64,000 nt of DNA, from the NCBI GenBank assembly GCA_021647885.1, contig JAKITV010000005.1, positions 23,069 to 87,068 of the forward strand, written 5' to 3'. The notes beneath the pieces are model-generated. The model was not told where the DNA came from, did no database searches, and saw only the letters and a list, made by a program, of their open reading frames with translations. Every line of letters starts with the position of its first letter. Positions within the stretch are counted from its first letter, which is position 1. The translations under genes were made by a program, and so were the position numbers. Source of the DNA: Flavobacteriaceae bacterium (GTDB lineage: Bacteria > Bacteroidota > Bacteroidia > Flavobacteriales > Flavobacteriaceae). Positions 1-9,223 of this stretch are shown piece after piece.

Positions 1-487
1 CAACGCAATCATACCAAGGCTCAATATCTTTATATCTAACTGGCCAGTCTACAGCAATACCTTCTTTTTTATTGGCGCTAAAATCAATATCGCTCAACCG
101 ATAACTTTGTCTTCCCCAAGTTAAAGAACGACCACCAACATGATATCCTCTAATCCAATCAAAACGACGATCTTCATTATAAGGATGCTTCAAGTCGTCT
201 ACAAAAAAATGCTGGTGTGCTTCAGAAGTGACATAACCAGTACGATGTTGCTTTGGTTTGCGCTCTCTTGTTTCTCGAGAGGCTGTTCCTCCATTAGGTA
301 AATCCCAAGGATCAAGAGTTGCTGTAGGATAATCTTCTCCGTGTTTAATCATTCTTCCTCGTTCAAGAACAAGAGTTTTTAATCCATTTTCGCAAAGTTC
401 TTTAGCTGCCCACCCACCAGAGATTCCTGTGCCCACAACAATAGCATCATATTCTTCATCTATAGCACTTAAATAGTTATTGTTCAT
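1..487 (-). CDS. GMC family oxidoreductase, N-terminal part (runs off window start)
   Basis: Reverse-strand translation MNNNYLSAIDEEYDAIVVGTGISGGWAAKELCENGLKTLVLERGRMIKHGEDYPTATLDPWDLPNGG..., a GxGxxGG FAD-binding motif followed by GMC-like sequence; not in the ORF track because it is truncated. Confidence 0.85.
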   Translation of the reverse strand, partial: MNNNYLSAIDEEYDAIVVGTGISGGWAAKELCENGLKTLVLERGRMIKHGEDYPTATLDPWDLPNGGTASRETRERKPKQHRTGYVTSEAHQHFFVDDLKHPYNEDRRFDWIRGYHVGGRSLTWGRQSYRLSDIDFSANKKEGIAVDWPVRYKDIEPWYDCV

Positions 488-566
488 CAGATATTATTTT
501 TGATAAATTCTTTCATTTCTTGCCAAATTAATTAATTTGCATAATAATAATGTTCAATTTTTTTCA

Positions 567-1586
567 GTGAAGATAAATATACAAAAAATCACACCCTTTG
601 AAGCTGATGGAATTGTTTATCATGCTGATACTTGTTTACCCCTAGTTGATGCAGTTAATAGAAAAAAATTAAAATTTAAAGCCCTTGCAAGATATACATA
701 TCCTGGAGATCGTTTAACCGAAGACACTATTGGGTTAAATAGCGTAGGATATTGGGATGCTAACGAGCCACAAGACTGGGGTTTAGATTGGCATAGGAAT
801 GAGGGCATCGAAATTCATTTTTTAGAATCAGGATCTATGCCTTATTCGCAAGAAAATGCAGAAATGAAACTATTCCCAAATTGTTTAACAATTACTCGTC
901 CATGGGAAGCTCATAAAGTTGGAAATCCTTTTATTGGTGTGGGAAAATTTTATTGGGTGATTTTAGATTTAAACGTACGAAGACCGCATCAAAATTGGGT
1001 GTGGCCAGATTGGATTATTTTAGCACCAAAAGACCTTGATAGGCTTACCACTATATTAAGGCAAAATGAAAAAGTACTTTGGAAAGCCGATAAGCGCATT
1101 CGTGATTGTTTTCAACGCATTGGAAAGGCTGTGGATTCAGATAATAGTGGAAGTAATTCTTCAAAAATTAGATTATTGATTAATAATCTTTTGATTTTAT
1201 TACTAGATTTATTTAATGAGGAAGAAGTAGAACTTAATGAGCAACTTACAGATAGTTCTCGCAGTGTTAAATTGTTTTTAAAAGAACTGGAAAAAAATAT
1301 TTCTGAAGCATGGACCATAGATAAAATGGCACAATCCGCTGGAGTTGGTTTAACTAGATTTACACATCATTGTAAAAGATTAACGAATCTCACACCTATG
1401 AGATATTTAATGATGAAGAGGTTAGAATTATCAAAAACCATTTTAATAGAGAACGAATGTTTGAGTGTAGCTGAAGTTGCATTTAGTTGTGGGTTTTCTA
1501 CAAGTCAATACTTTTCTACAGTATTTAAAAAACATGAAAAATGCACACCAATAGAATACCGTCAAGAAAACATGATAACTGTATGA
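567..1586 (+). CDS. AraC family transcriptional regulator
   Basis: C-terminal double HTH (WTIDKMAQSAGVGLTRFTHHCKRLTNLTPMRYLMMKRLELSKTIL...SVAEVAFSCGFSTSQYFSTVFKKHEKCTPIEYR). ORF track starts at 537; GTG at 567 (VKINIQK) is a more likely start. Confidence 0.85.
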   Translation: MKINIQKITPFEADGIVYHADTCLPLVDAVNRKKLKFKALARYTYPGDRLTEDTIGLNSVGYWDANEPQDWGLDWHRNEGIEIHFLESGSMPYSQENAEMKLFPNCLTITRPWEAHKVGNPFIGVGKFYWVILDLNVRRPHQNWVWPDWIILAPKDLDRLTTILRQNEKVLWKADKRIRDCFQRIGKAVDSDNSGSNSSKIRLLINNLLILLLDLFNEEEVELNEQLTDSSRSVKLFLKELEKNISEAWTIDKMAQSAGVGLTRFTHHCKRLTNLTPMRYLMMKRLELSKTILIENECLSVAEVAFSCGFSTSQYFSTVFKKHEKCTPIEYRQENMITV

Positions 1587-1718
1587 TTTATTGGGCTGTT
1601 TGATTCGTTCTTAAAGTTGTTTTTTTGTTCAATTTTTTTCAGTGAATAAAAATAAACAAGATTCGTAGTTTAATTTTTTATTTTCACCTTAATATAATTC
1701 AATTTAAAATAGAATTCT

Positions 1719-2711
1719 ATGAGATACAATAAACTTATAAGTAAGGTTGTTAAAACAAGTTTATTAATTTTTTTATTAAGTTTTTTTGCTTGTGGTAACG
1801 GTCTTAAAAAAGAAAAAACGAATGAAAAAGAAACTACGCAATCTGAACCATTTTTTAAAATATCTTTAGCACAATGGTCTTTCAATAAACAAATAAGAAG
1901 TGGGGAAATGAGTCCGTTGGATTTTGCTCAAAAAGCCAGTGAACTAGGGTTTGAAGGTATAGAATATGTTAGTCAGCTTTATACAAACGAATTAAAAAAG
2001 AATGATAATCCAAAAGTAGCTATGCAGATGCTTTTAGAAACATTAAAACAAAAAAGTGAAACCCATGGCGTACTTAATCTATTAATAATGGTTGATGGTG
2101 AAGGTGATTTAGCTTCAATTAAAGAAAATGAACGCGACCAAGCTGTCGAAAATCACAAAAAATGGGTTGATGCCGCTGCATTTTTAGGATGTCATTCTAT
2201 TAGAGTAAATCTTTTTGGAACAAATAATCCTGAAATTTGGAAAAAAACCGCTGTTGATGGTCTTTCAAAACTAGCTGCCTATGCAGTAAATAAAAATATA
2301 AATATAATAGTGGAGAATCATGGTTATTTATCTTCTAATGCAGAATTGCTTGTTGAAGTTGTCAATGAAGTAAATGCTCCTAATTGTGGAGTTCTCCCTG
2401 ATTTTGGAAATTTTTGTTTAAAACGTGAAGATGGAAAACGTTGGCAAGCTAAATGTATTGAAGAATATGATAAATATAAAGGTGTAACAGAGATGATGCC
2501 AGTAGCTAAGGCAGTTAGTGCCAAGTCTTATGACTTTAACCAAAATGGAGAAGAAACAACTATAGATTATGTTAGAATGCTACAAATTGTAAAAGATGCA
2601 GGTTATACAGGTTTTATTGGTGTAGAATATGAAGGAAGTCGATTAAGTGAGGAAGAAGGTGTTGTGGCAACTAAGAAATTATTAATTGCAGCTGCTAAAA
2701 AATTAAACTAA
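1719..2711 (+). CDS. Sugar phosphate isomerase/epimerase-like TIM-barrel lipoprotein (hydroxypyruvate isomerase-like)
   Basis: Lipobox-like LLSFFACGNG; SLAQWSFNK, GFEGIEYVSQLY, NIIVENHGYLSSN, GVEYEGSR typical of the AP-endonuclease-2-like TIM family. Confidence 0.8.
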   Translation: MRYNKLISKVVKTSLLIFLLSFFACGNGLKKEKTNEKETTQSEPFFKISLAQWSFNKQIRSGEMSPLDFAQKASELGFEGIEYVSQLYTNELKKNDNPKVAMQMLLETLKQKSETHGVLNLLIMVDGEGDLASIKENERDQAVENHKKWVDAAAFLGCHSIRVNLFGTNNPEIWKKTAVDGLSKLAAYAVNKNINIIVENHGYLSSNAELLVEVVNEVNAPNCGVLPDFGNFCLKREDGKRWQAKCIEEYDKYKGVTEMMPVAKAVSAKSYDFNQNGEETTIDYVRMLQIVKDAGYTGFIGVEYEGSRLSEEEGVVATKKLLIAAAKKLN

Positions 2712-2727
2712 CTAACTTTATATACTG

Positions 2728-3957
2728 ATGAAGACTAAAACTCAAATTCAATTGTCATTTATGATGTTTCTCGAATTTTTTATTTGGGGAGGATGGTTCG
2801 TGACTTTGGGGACTTTTTTAGGAACAAATCTAGGTGCTACAGGAGCTGAAACAGGGATGGCGTTTTCAACTCAATCTTGGGGCGCAATTATAGCACCTTT
2901 TATTATTGGATTAATTGCTGACAGGTATTTTAATGCCGAAAAAATTCTGGGAATTTTACATTTAATAGGTGCCGTTTTAATGTATCAAATGTCACAAGTT
3001 TCAGACTTTAATGCGTTTTATCCTTATGTTTTAGGGTATATGATTGCCTATATGCCTACTCTGGCTTTAGTGAATTCAGTATCATTTAATCAAATGAAGG
3101 ATCCAGCAAAAGAATTTTCATATATACGAGTTTGGGGTACTATTGGATGGATTTGTGCAGGATTAGGTATTAGTTATGTATTTCATTGGGACTCTGTACA
3201 AGGAATGAAAGAAGGCTTACTCCAAAACACCTTTTTAATGACCGCAATTGTTTCGGCAATATTAGGATTGTTTAGTTTTACACTTCCAAAAACACCTCCA
3301 AAAGTTAGTAAAGAAGAAAAAGTAAAAATTTCAGATATATTAGGATTAGAGGCGATTAAACTTCTTTATAATAGAAACTTCTTAATCTTCTTTTTATCAT
3401 CTATTTTAATATGTATTCCATTAGCATTTTATTATCAAAATGCGAATCCGTTTTTAACAGAAATAGGTGTTGCTAATCCTACAGGAAAGATGACTATTGG
3501 TCAAATTTCAGAAGTGTTATTCATGCTACTGTTACCAATTTTCTTTAAAAAATTTGGATTCAAAAAAACGCTATTAATTGGCATGTTAGCTTGGGCAGTA
3601 AGATATCTGTTATTTGCTTATGGTAATTCGGGTGAACTTGCATTCATGTTATTGACAGGAATTGCATTACACGGAATTTGTTATGATTTCTTTTTTGTAT
3701 CAGGACAAATTTATACTAATTCTAAAGCAGGAGAAAAGATTAAGAGTGCAGCTCAAGGACTTATTACTTTGGGAACTTATGGTGTAGGTATGTTAGTTGG
3801 TTTTTGGATTGCAGGGCAAATTACAGATAAATATCTTATTAGTGAAGGCATGCATAATTGGAAGGATATATGGGTGTTTCCAGCAGTTTTCGCAATTGTA
3901 GTAATGATATTGTTTGCTATTTTCTTTAAAGATGAAAAAATAGAATATAAAGCTTAA
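2728..3957 (+). CDS. MFS transporter, nucleoside:H+ symporter (NupG/XapB)-like family
   Basis: MKTKTQIQLSFMMFLEFFIWGGWFVTLGTFL, about 12 hydrophobic segments, NSVSFNQMKDPAKEFSYIRVWGTIGWI. Confidence 0.8.
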   Translation: MKTKTQIQLSFMMFLEFFIWGGWFVTLGTFLGTNLGATGAETGMAFSTQSWGAIIAPFIIGLIADRYFNAEKILGILHLIGAVLMYQMSQVSDFNAFYPYVLGYMIAYMPTLALVNSVSFNQMKDPAKEFSYIRVWGTIGWICAGLGISYVFHWDSVQGMKEGLLQNTFLMTAIVSAILGLFSFTLPKTPPKVSKEEKVKISDILGLEAIKLLYNRNFLIFFLSSILICIPLAFYYQNANPFLTEIGVANPTGKMTIGQISEVLFMLLLPIFFKKFGFKKTLLIGMLAWAVRYLLFAYGNSGELAFMLLTGIALHGICYDFFFVSGQIYTNSKAGEKIKSAAQGLITLGTYGVGMLVGFWIAGQITDKYLISEGMHNWKDIWVFPAVFAIVVMILFAIFFKDEKIEYKA

Positions 3958-3977
3958 TGAACCCATAAAATAGATTA

Positions 3978-5117
3978 ATGAGCTCAAAAATTAGATTAGG
4001 AATTTTAGGAGGCGGAGGTGATTCTCTTATAGGTGTTTTGCATAGGGTTGCATCGGCAATGTATGACCAATATCAAATTGTTGGCGGCGTATTCAATCCT
4101 ATTTGGAAAGAAAACATTGGCTTTGTTGAAAACATTGGATTGCCAACTAATAGAGTGTATAAAGATTTTGACACCCTTATTGAAGAGGAATTAAAACTTC
4201 CTGAAACAAAAAGGATGCAAGTAGTATCTATACTTACGCCTAATTTCCTGCATTTTCCAATGGCTAAAAAACTATTAGAAAATGGTTTTAATGTGATTTG
4301 TGAAAAACCAATGACCACTTCGTATGAAGAGGCTAAAATATTGGAAAACACACTTCAAAAAGCAGGAACTATATTTGCGGTTACATATACCTATACAGGA
4401 TATCCAATGGTGCGTCAAATGAGGGAAATGATAGCCAATGGAGTTATAGGGAAAGTTCAAAAAATTGATTCGCAATATTATCAAGGATGGATAAATCCAA
4501 TCATTCATGATAAAGAAAAAAGAGCAAATATTTGGCGATTAAATCCTGAAAAAGGAGGTATTAGTTGTTGTATTGGAGACATAGGCACACATGCTTTCGA
4601 TATGATTGAATATATTACTCAACTTAAGGTTAATAGGGTTCTGGCCGATTTAAATTATGTCTATAGTGATAACAAAATGGATGTAGATGGCACTGTTTTA
4701 ATACGGTGTTCAAATAATGCAAAAGGAGTTATTCGTACAAGTCAAATTGCAACTGGTGAAGAAAACAGTTTTACGGTTCAAATTTACGGTGAAAAAGCTG
4801 GTTTAAAATGGGAACAGGAAAACCCTAATTATTTATACTTATTAGAAGATGGCAAACCCTTAAGAGTCTTAAAGCCAGGACATCCTTATAATAGTGAATT
4901 ATCTCTTGATGGTACAAAATTACCACCTGGACATCCTGAAGGTATTTTTGATTCAATGGGCAATATTTATAAAGGAATAGCAAAAGCAATTAAAAAAGAA
5001 CCTTATAATCAAGGAGAATTCCCTACAATAACTGATGGAGTTAGAGGAATGAATTTTATTGAACGGGTTGTAGAATCTCATCAAAACGGAAACGTTTGGA
5101 TTAATTTAGATGAATAA
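3978..5117 (+). CDS. Gfo/Idh/MocA family oxidoreductase
   Basis: N-terminal GILGGGGDSLIG, NVICEKPMTTSYEEA (EKP motif), GGISCCIGDIGTHAFDM. Confidence 0.9.
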   Translation: MSSKIRLGILGGGGDSLIGVLHRVASAMYDQYQIVGGVFNPIWKENIGFVENIGLPTNRVYKDFDTLIEEELKLPETKRMQVVSILTPNFLHFPMAKKLLENGFNVICEKPMTTSYEEAKILENTLQKAGTIFAVTYTYTGYPMVRQMREMIANGVIGKVQKIDSQYYQGWINPIIHDKEKRANIWRLNPEKGGISCCIGDIGTHAFDMIEYITQLKVNRVLADLNYVYSDNKMDVDGTVLIRCSNNAKGVIRTSQIATGEENSFTVQIYGEKAGLKWEQENPNYLYLLEDGKPLRVLKPGHPYNSELSLDGTKLPPGHPEGIFDSMGNIYKGIAKAIKKEPYNQGEFPTITDGVRGMNFIERVVESHQNGNVWINLDE

Positions 5118-5123
5118 AATTAA

Positions 5124-6176
5124 ATGAAAACGATAAAAGGACCAGCAATATTTTTTGCACAATTTATGGATGATAACCCGCCATTCAATTCTTTGGATGG
5201 TTTATGTAAATGGGCAAGTGATTTAGGATATAAGGGAGTACAGATTCCTACAACAGATCCAAGATTGATAGATTTGGAGAAAGCTGCCGAAAGCCAAACT
5301 TATTGTGATGAATTAAAAGGTAAAATTAACAGTTATGGATTAGAGATTACTGAACTTTCTACACATATTCAAGGACAGTTAGTAGCAGTGCATCCTGCAC
5401 ATGATATTATGTTTGATGCTTTTGCACCTAAACATCTTAAAGGAAATTTCAAAGGAAGAACCCAATGGGCAATCCAACAAATGAAAGATGCAGCAGTTGC
5501 AAGTAGAAGGCTGAATTTAAATGCTCATGCAACGTTTTCAGGATCATTACTTTGGCCAGCTATTCACCCTTGGCCTCAACAACCAAAGGGATTGATTGAA
5601 ATGGGATTTAAAGAATTGGCAAATCGGTGGCTACCTATTTTAAATGTATTTGATGAAAGTGGTGTAGATGTGTGTTATGAAGTGCATCCAGTTGAAGATA
5701 TTCATGATGGAGATACTTTCGAACGTTTTTTAGCAGCTACTGGAAACCATAAACGAGTAAATATCTTATACGATCCTTCACATTTTGTATTACAACAATT
5801 AGATTATATTGAGTATATAGATCATTACCATGAATTTATTAAAGCGTTTCATGTAAAAGATTCCGAATTTAATCCAACAGGAAAAAAAGGAACATTTGGA
5901 GGTTATAATGATTGGAGGAATCGTGCAGGACGTTATCGTTCGCCTGGAGATGGACAAGTAGATTTCAAGACTATTTTTTCTAAATTAACCGAATATGGTT
6001 GCGATGTTTGGGCTGTATTAGAATGGGAATGTGTTATAAAAAGTCCCGAACAGGGAGCAAGAGAAGGTGTTCCTTTTATTCAGCGTCATATTATTGAAGC
6101 CACTCAAAAAGCTTTTGATGATTTTTCAGGTGCTGATGTTGATGATGAACAACTAAAAAATATATTAGGAATTTAA
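5124..6176 (+). CDS. Sugar phosphate isomerase/epimerase (TIM barrel)
   Basis: LGYKGVQIPTTDPR, CYEVHPVEDIHDG, NILYDPSHFVLQQLDYIEYID, FHVKDSEF, VLEWEC. Confidence 0.85.
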   Translation: MKTIKGPAIFFAQFMDDNPPFNSLDGLCKWASDLGYKGVQIPTTDPRLIDLEKAAESQTYCDELKGKINSYGLEITELSTHIQGQLVAVHPAHDIMFDAFAPKHLKGNFKGRTQWAIQQMKDAAVASRRLNLNAHATFSGSLLWPAIHPWPQQPKGLIEMGFKELANRWLPILNVFDESGVDVCYEVHPVEDIHDGDTFERFLAATGNHKRVNILYDPSHFVLQQLDYIEYIDHYHEFIKAFHVKDSEFNPTGKKGTFGGYNDWRNRAGRYRSPGDGQVDFKTIFSKLTEYGCDVWAVLEWECVIKSPEQGAREGVPFIQRHIIEATQKAFDDFSGADVDDEQLKNILGI

Positions 6177-6190
6177 TTAAAAATTTAAAA

Positions 6191-6922
6191 ATGAAAAAAA
6201 TAATAATATTAATTGCTGTTGTGTTTGCAGCCTGCAAACAAACCCCAAAAGAAAAAAATATCGAAACAGAAGCTGTGGAAGAAATACAAGTAAATATAGA
6301 ATCAGAATGGATAAGCCTTTTTGACGGGACATCACTCAAGAATTGGCGTGGTTATTTAGCCGAAGATATATATCCTGAGTGGACTATTGAAAATGGCGTT
6401 ATGGTTTTTACTCCCAGTAATGAAGGAGGCAAAAATATAATTACAAAAGAAAAGTATACAAATTTTGTATTATCGCTTGAATGGATGGTTCCCGAAGCAG
6501 GGAATAGTGGTATTTTTTGGAGTGTTCATGAAGATGAAAAATACACAGAAGCATATCAAACTGGGCCAGAGATTCAGGTTTTAGATAATGAAAAGCATCC
6601 AGATTCAAAAGTTGCAAATGGAACTCATAAAGCTGGATCCTTATATGATATGATTGGTTATCCCGATAAATTTATTAATCCAGCAGGAGAATGGAATTTA
6701 TGTGTTTTAGAGATTAATCATGAAACAAATCAAGGAAAAGTAATTATGAATGGCAAAGAGGCTATAACTTTTCCAGTTCATGGAACTGAATGGGATAATA
6801 TGGTCGCTAATTCAAAATTTAAAGATTGGGAAGGATTTGGAAAATATCAAACAGGTCATATAGGACTGCAAGATCATGGTGATAAAGTCTGGTATCGTAA
6901 TATTAAAATAAAGGAACTTTAA
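6191..6922 (+). CDS. DUF1080 (3-keto-disaccharide hydrolase-like) lipoprotein
   Basis: EWISLFDGTSLKNWRGY...GNSGIFWSVHEDEKYTEAYQTGPEIQVLDNEKHPD...GHIGLQDHGDKVWYRNIKIKEL is characteristic of DUF1080. Confidence 0.9.
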   Translation: MKKIIILIAVVFAACKQTPKEKNIETEAVEEIQVNIESEWISLFDGTSLKNWRGYLAEDIYPEWTIENGVMVFTPSNEGGKNIITKEKYTNFVLSLEWMVPEAGNSGIFWSVHEDEKYTEAYQTGPEIQVLDNEKHPDSKVANGTHKAGSLYDMIGYPDKFINPAGEWNLCVLEINHETNQGKVIMNGKEAITFPVHGTEWDNMVANSKFKDWEGFGKYQTGHIGLQDHGDKVWYRNIKIKEL

Positions 6923-7100
6923 TTAGATTATTTACAATCATATTAAAAAAGACTCTCTTTTACATAGTTCCTTTTTTTTATTAATGGCGATAAAATTGTT
7001 TTTAAATGCATTATTTAAAATAAACACCTCAAATTACATCTATATTAATAATTTTCACAAAAAAGCGCTGATTGTGTGCATGTTAAATAAAAATAAATTG

Positions 7101-7108
7101 TAGGTTTG
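7101..7108 (+). promoter_or_regulatory. Putative Bacteroidetes -7 promoter element (TAGGTTTG) of the arginine operon leader
   Basis: TAnnTTTG consensus 5 nt upstream of the leader ORF ATG; candidate TTG at 7072-7074, but with a spacing (26 nt) longer than usual. Confidence 0.5.
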
Positions 7109-7112
7109 CCTT

Positions 7113-7181
7113 ATGATTATCACAAAAAATAAAATACGTACTACAGTTCCCAGTTTGCGCTTGCGCAATCGCCGTCGCTAA
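7113..7181 (+). CDS. Putative arginine-operon leader peptide MIITKNKIRTTVPSLRLRNRRR*
   Basis: 22-codon ORF with 6 Arg codons, 5 of them in the last 7 codons, between a promoter-like motif and the arg operon; too short for the ORF track. Confidence 0.65.
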   Translation: MIITKNKIRTTVPSLRLRNRRR

Positions 7182-7421
7182 TTCTTCTATTTAGCAACAC
7201 TTTTTATTACGTCATTTTTATTTTTTTCACCTTGTACAAAACCATTTTAATATCAGTTTTTCAAAATTTAGTTATTTCTTTAAATAACATCACTTTTACA
7301 CGCCCTTTTTTCCCGCGTCGCCCTTTGGGTGTACTTCTATTTTAAGAGCTTAGGTGAGTCCGGTTCTGTTTTTCAAAACTTAATTTTTACATTTTTTTAA
7401 TTCAAAATAAAAATCAAAACA

Positions 7422-8039
7422 ATGAAAATTGTTATTGCTGATAAATCACATAGTATTTACGCAGATATTATTTGCGAAACCATATCAAATTCCGCAAATG
7501 TAAGAGGTACTGGCATTGCAAAGCGAACATCAGAGTATATCATTACCAAAATGGAAAATGGTAATGCTGTCATTGCTTTAGATGGCACCTCCTTTGTAGG
7601 TTTCTGTTACATAGAAAAATGGGATCATGGAAAGTTTGTTGCAAATTCTGGGTTGATTGTACATCCAGATTACAGAGGGCAAGGATTAGCAAAAAAAATA
7701 AAACATGTAGTTTTTGAGCATTCTATAACCAAATTCCCAAATGCAAAGGTGTTTAGTATAACTACTGGATTAGCAGTAATGAAAATGAACAGTGATTTAG
7801 GCTATAAACCAGTAACGTTTTCTGAGTTAACCAACGATCAATCATTCTGGAAAGGCTGCCAAACTTGTAAAAATTACGATGTTCTACAACGGACAGAGCA
7901 ACAAATGTGTTTATGTACTGGAATGCTATACGACTCAAATTCAAAAGAAAACAACAATAAAAAACCAATTAAAGCGAAGGTATTTCAAAGACTAAAACGA
8001 ATTAAAGAAACCTTGTATTTAAAAAAGAATAAAAAATGA
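7422..8039 (+). CDS. GNAT family N-acetyltransferase, first gene of the arginine operon
   Basis: VHPDYRGQGLAKKIKH acyl-CoA motif; C-terminal Cys cluster CQTCKNYDVLQRTEQQMCLC; overlaps argG start. Confidence 0.8.
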   Translation: MKIVIADKSHSIYADIICETISNSANVRGTGIAKRTSEYIITKMENGNAVIALDGTSFVGFCYIEKWDHGKFVANSGLIVHPDYRGQGLAKKIKHVVFEHSITKFPNAKVFSITTGLAVMKMNSDLGYKPVTFSELTNDQSFWKGCQTCKNYDVLQRTEQQMCLCTGMLYDSNSKENNNKKPIKAKVFQRLKRIKETLYLKKNKK

Positions 8040-9223
8040 AAAAATTAGTAATAGCATATAGTGGAGGTTTAGATACTTCGTATTGTGCAGTCCATTTGTC
8101 TAAAGATAAAGGATTTGAAGTACATGCAGTAAGTGTGAATACTGGTGGGTTTTCCCAAAAAGAAATTGATACTATTGAAGCAAATGCATATAAAATGGGT
8201 GTTTCAACATATAAGAATATTGATGCTGTAGCAACATTTTATCAAAAAGTAATAAAGTATTTAGTATTTGGAAATGTGCTGAAAAATAACACCTATCCTT
8301 TATCAGTTAGTGCCGAACGTATTGTTCAAGCCATTGAAATAGTAGATTATGCAAAAAGCATTAATGCCGAATATATTGCTCATGGAAGTACAGGAGCAGG
8401 AAATGACCAAGTTAGATTCGATATGATTTTTCAAACTTTAGCACCAAAAATAAAAATTATTACGTCAATAAGAGATAATAATCTCTCAAGAGAAGAGGAG
8501 ATCGATTATTTAAAAAGGAATGGAGTCGATATGTCTTGGGAGAAAGCAAAATATTCTATAAACAAAGGACTTTGGGGAACAAGTGTTGGAGGAGAAGAAA
8601 CCTTAACTTCAGAAAACCCATTACCAGAACATGCATACCCTTCGCAATTAGAAAAAGAAGGTGAAGAAAAAGTAACACTTTCTTTTAATAAAGGAGAATT
8701 GGTTGCTGTAAATGGAAAAGAGAATAGTCCTCAAATTAATATTAAGTTATTGAATGATTTAGCGTCAGCTTATGCCATTGGTAGAGATATTCACGTTGGA
8801 GACACTATTGTAGGGATTAAAGGACGTGTAGGTTTTGAAGCTGCTGCTGCTTTAATCATCATAAAAGCACATCATTTACTTGAGAAACACACACTAACCA
8901 AATGGCAAATGCAGCATAAAGATTATTTGGCAAGTTTTTACGGAATGCATTTACACGAAGGACAATATTTAGATCCTGTAATGCGAAATATTGAAGCCTT
9001 TTTACAAAGTAGTCAAGAGCAAGTTTCAGGCGATGTTTTTGTTACTTTAAAACCATATCATTTTACCCTTGACGGAATTAACTCTGAACATGATTTAATG
9101 AATATCGATTTTGGAAGTTACGGCGAAATAAATAAAAGTTGGACAGCAGATGAAGCAAAAGGATTCATTAAAATTCTTGGCAATCAGAATAAAATTTATC
9201 ATCAAATAAATAAGACATTATGA
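8036..9223 (+). CDS. argG: Argininosuccinate synthase
   Basis: MKKLVIAYSGGLDTSYCAVHLSKDKGFEV...; operon context. Confidence 0.95.
   Translation: MKKLVIAYSGGLDTSYCAVHLSKDKGFEVHAVSVNTGGFSQKEIDTIEANAYKMGVSTYKNIDAVATFYQKVIKYLVFGNVLKNNTYPLSVSAERIVQAIEIVDYAKSINAEYIAHGSTGAGNDQVRFDMIFQTLAPKIKIITSIRDNNLSREEEIDYLKRNGVDMSWEKAKYSINKGLWGTSVGGEETLTSENPLPEHAYPSQLEKEGEEKVTLSFNKGELVAVNGKENSPQINIKLLNDLASAYAIGRDIHVGDTIVGIKGRVGFEAAAALIIIKAHHLLEKHTLTKWQMQHKDYLASFYGMHLHEGQYLDPVMRNIEAFLQSSQEQVSGDVFVTLKPYHFTLDGINSEHDLMNIDFGSYGEINKSWTADEAKGFIKILGNQNKIYHQINKTL

Noticed and set aside
620-808. Antisense ORFs in the track (e.g. 620-808, 1112-1318, 2324-2524, 13471-13719, 15853-16140, 51065-51475)
   Set aside because: They lie entirely opposite well-supported CDSs, have low-complexity or non-protein-like composition, and are expected by chance in AT-rich codon-biased DNA
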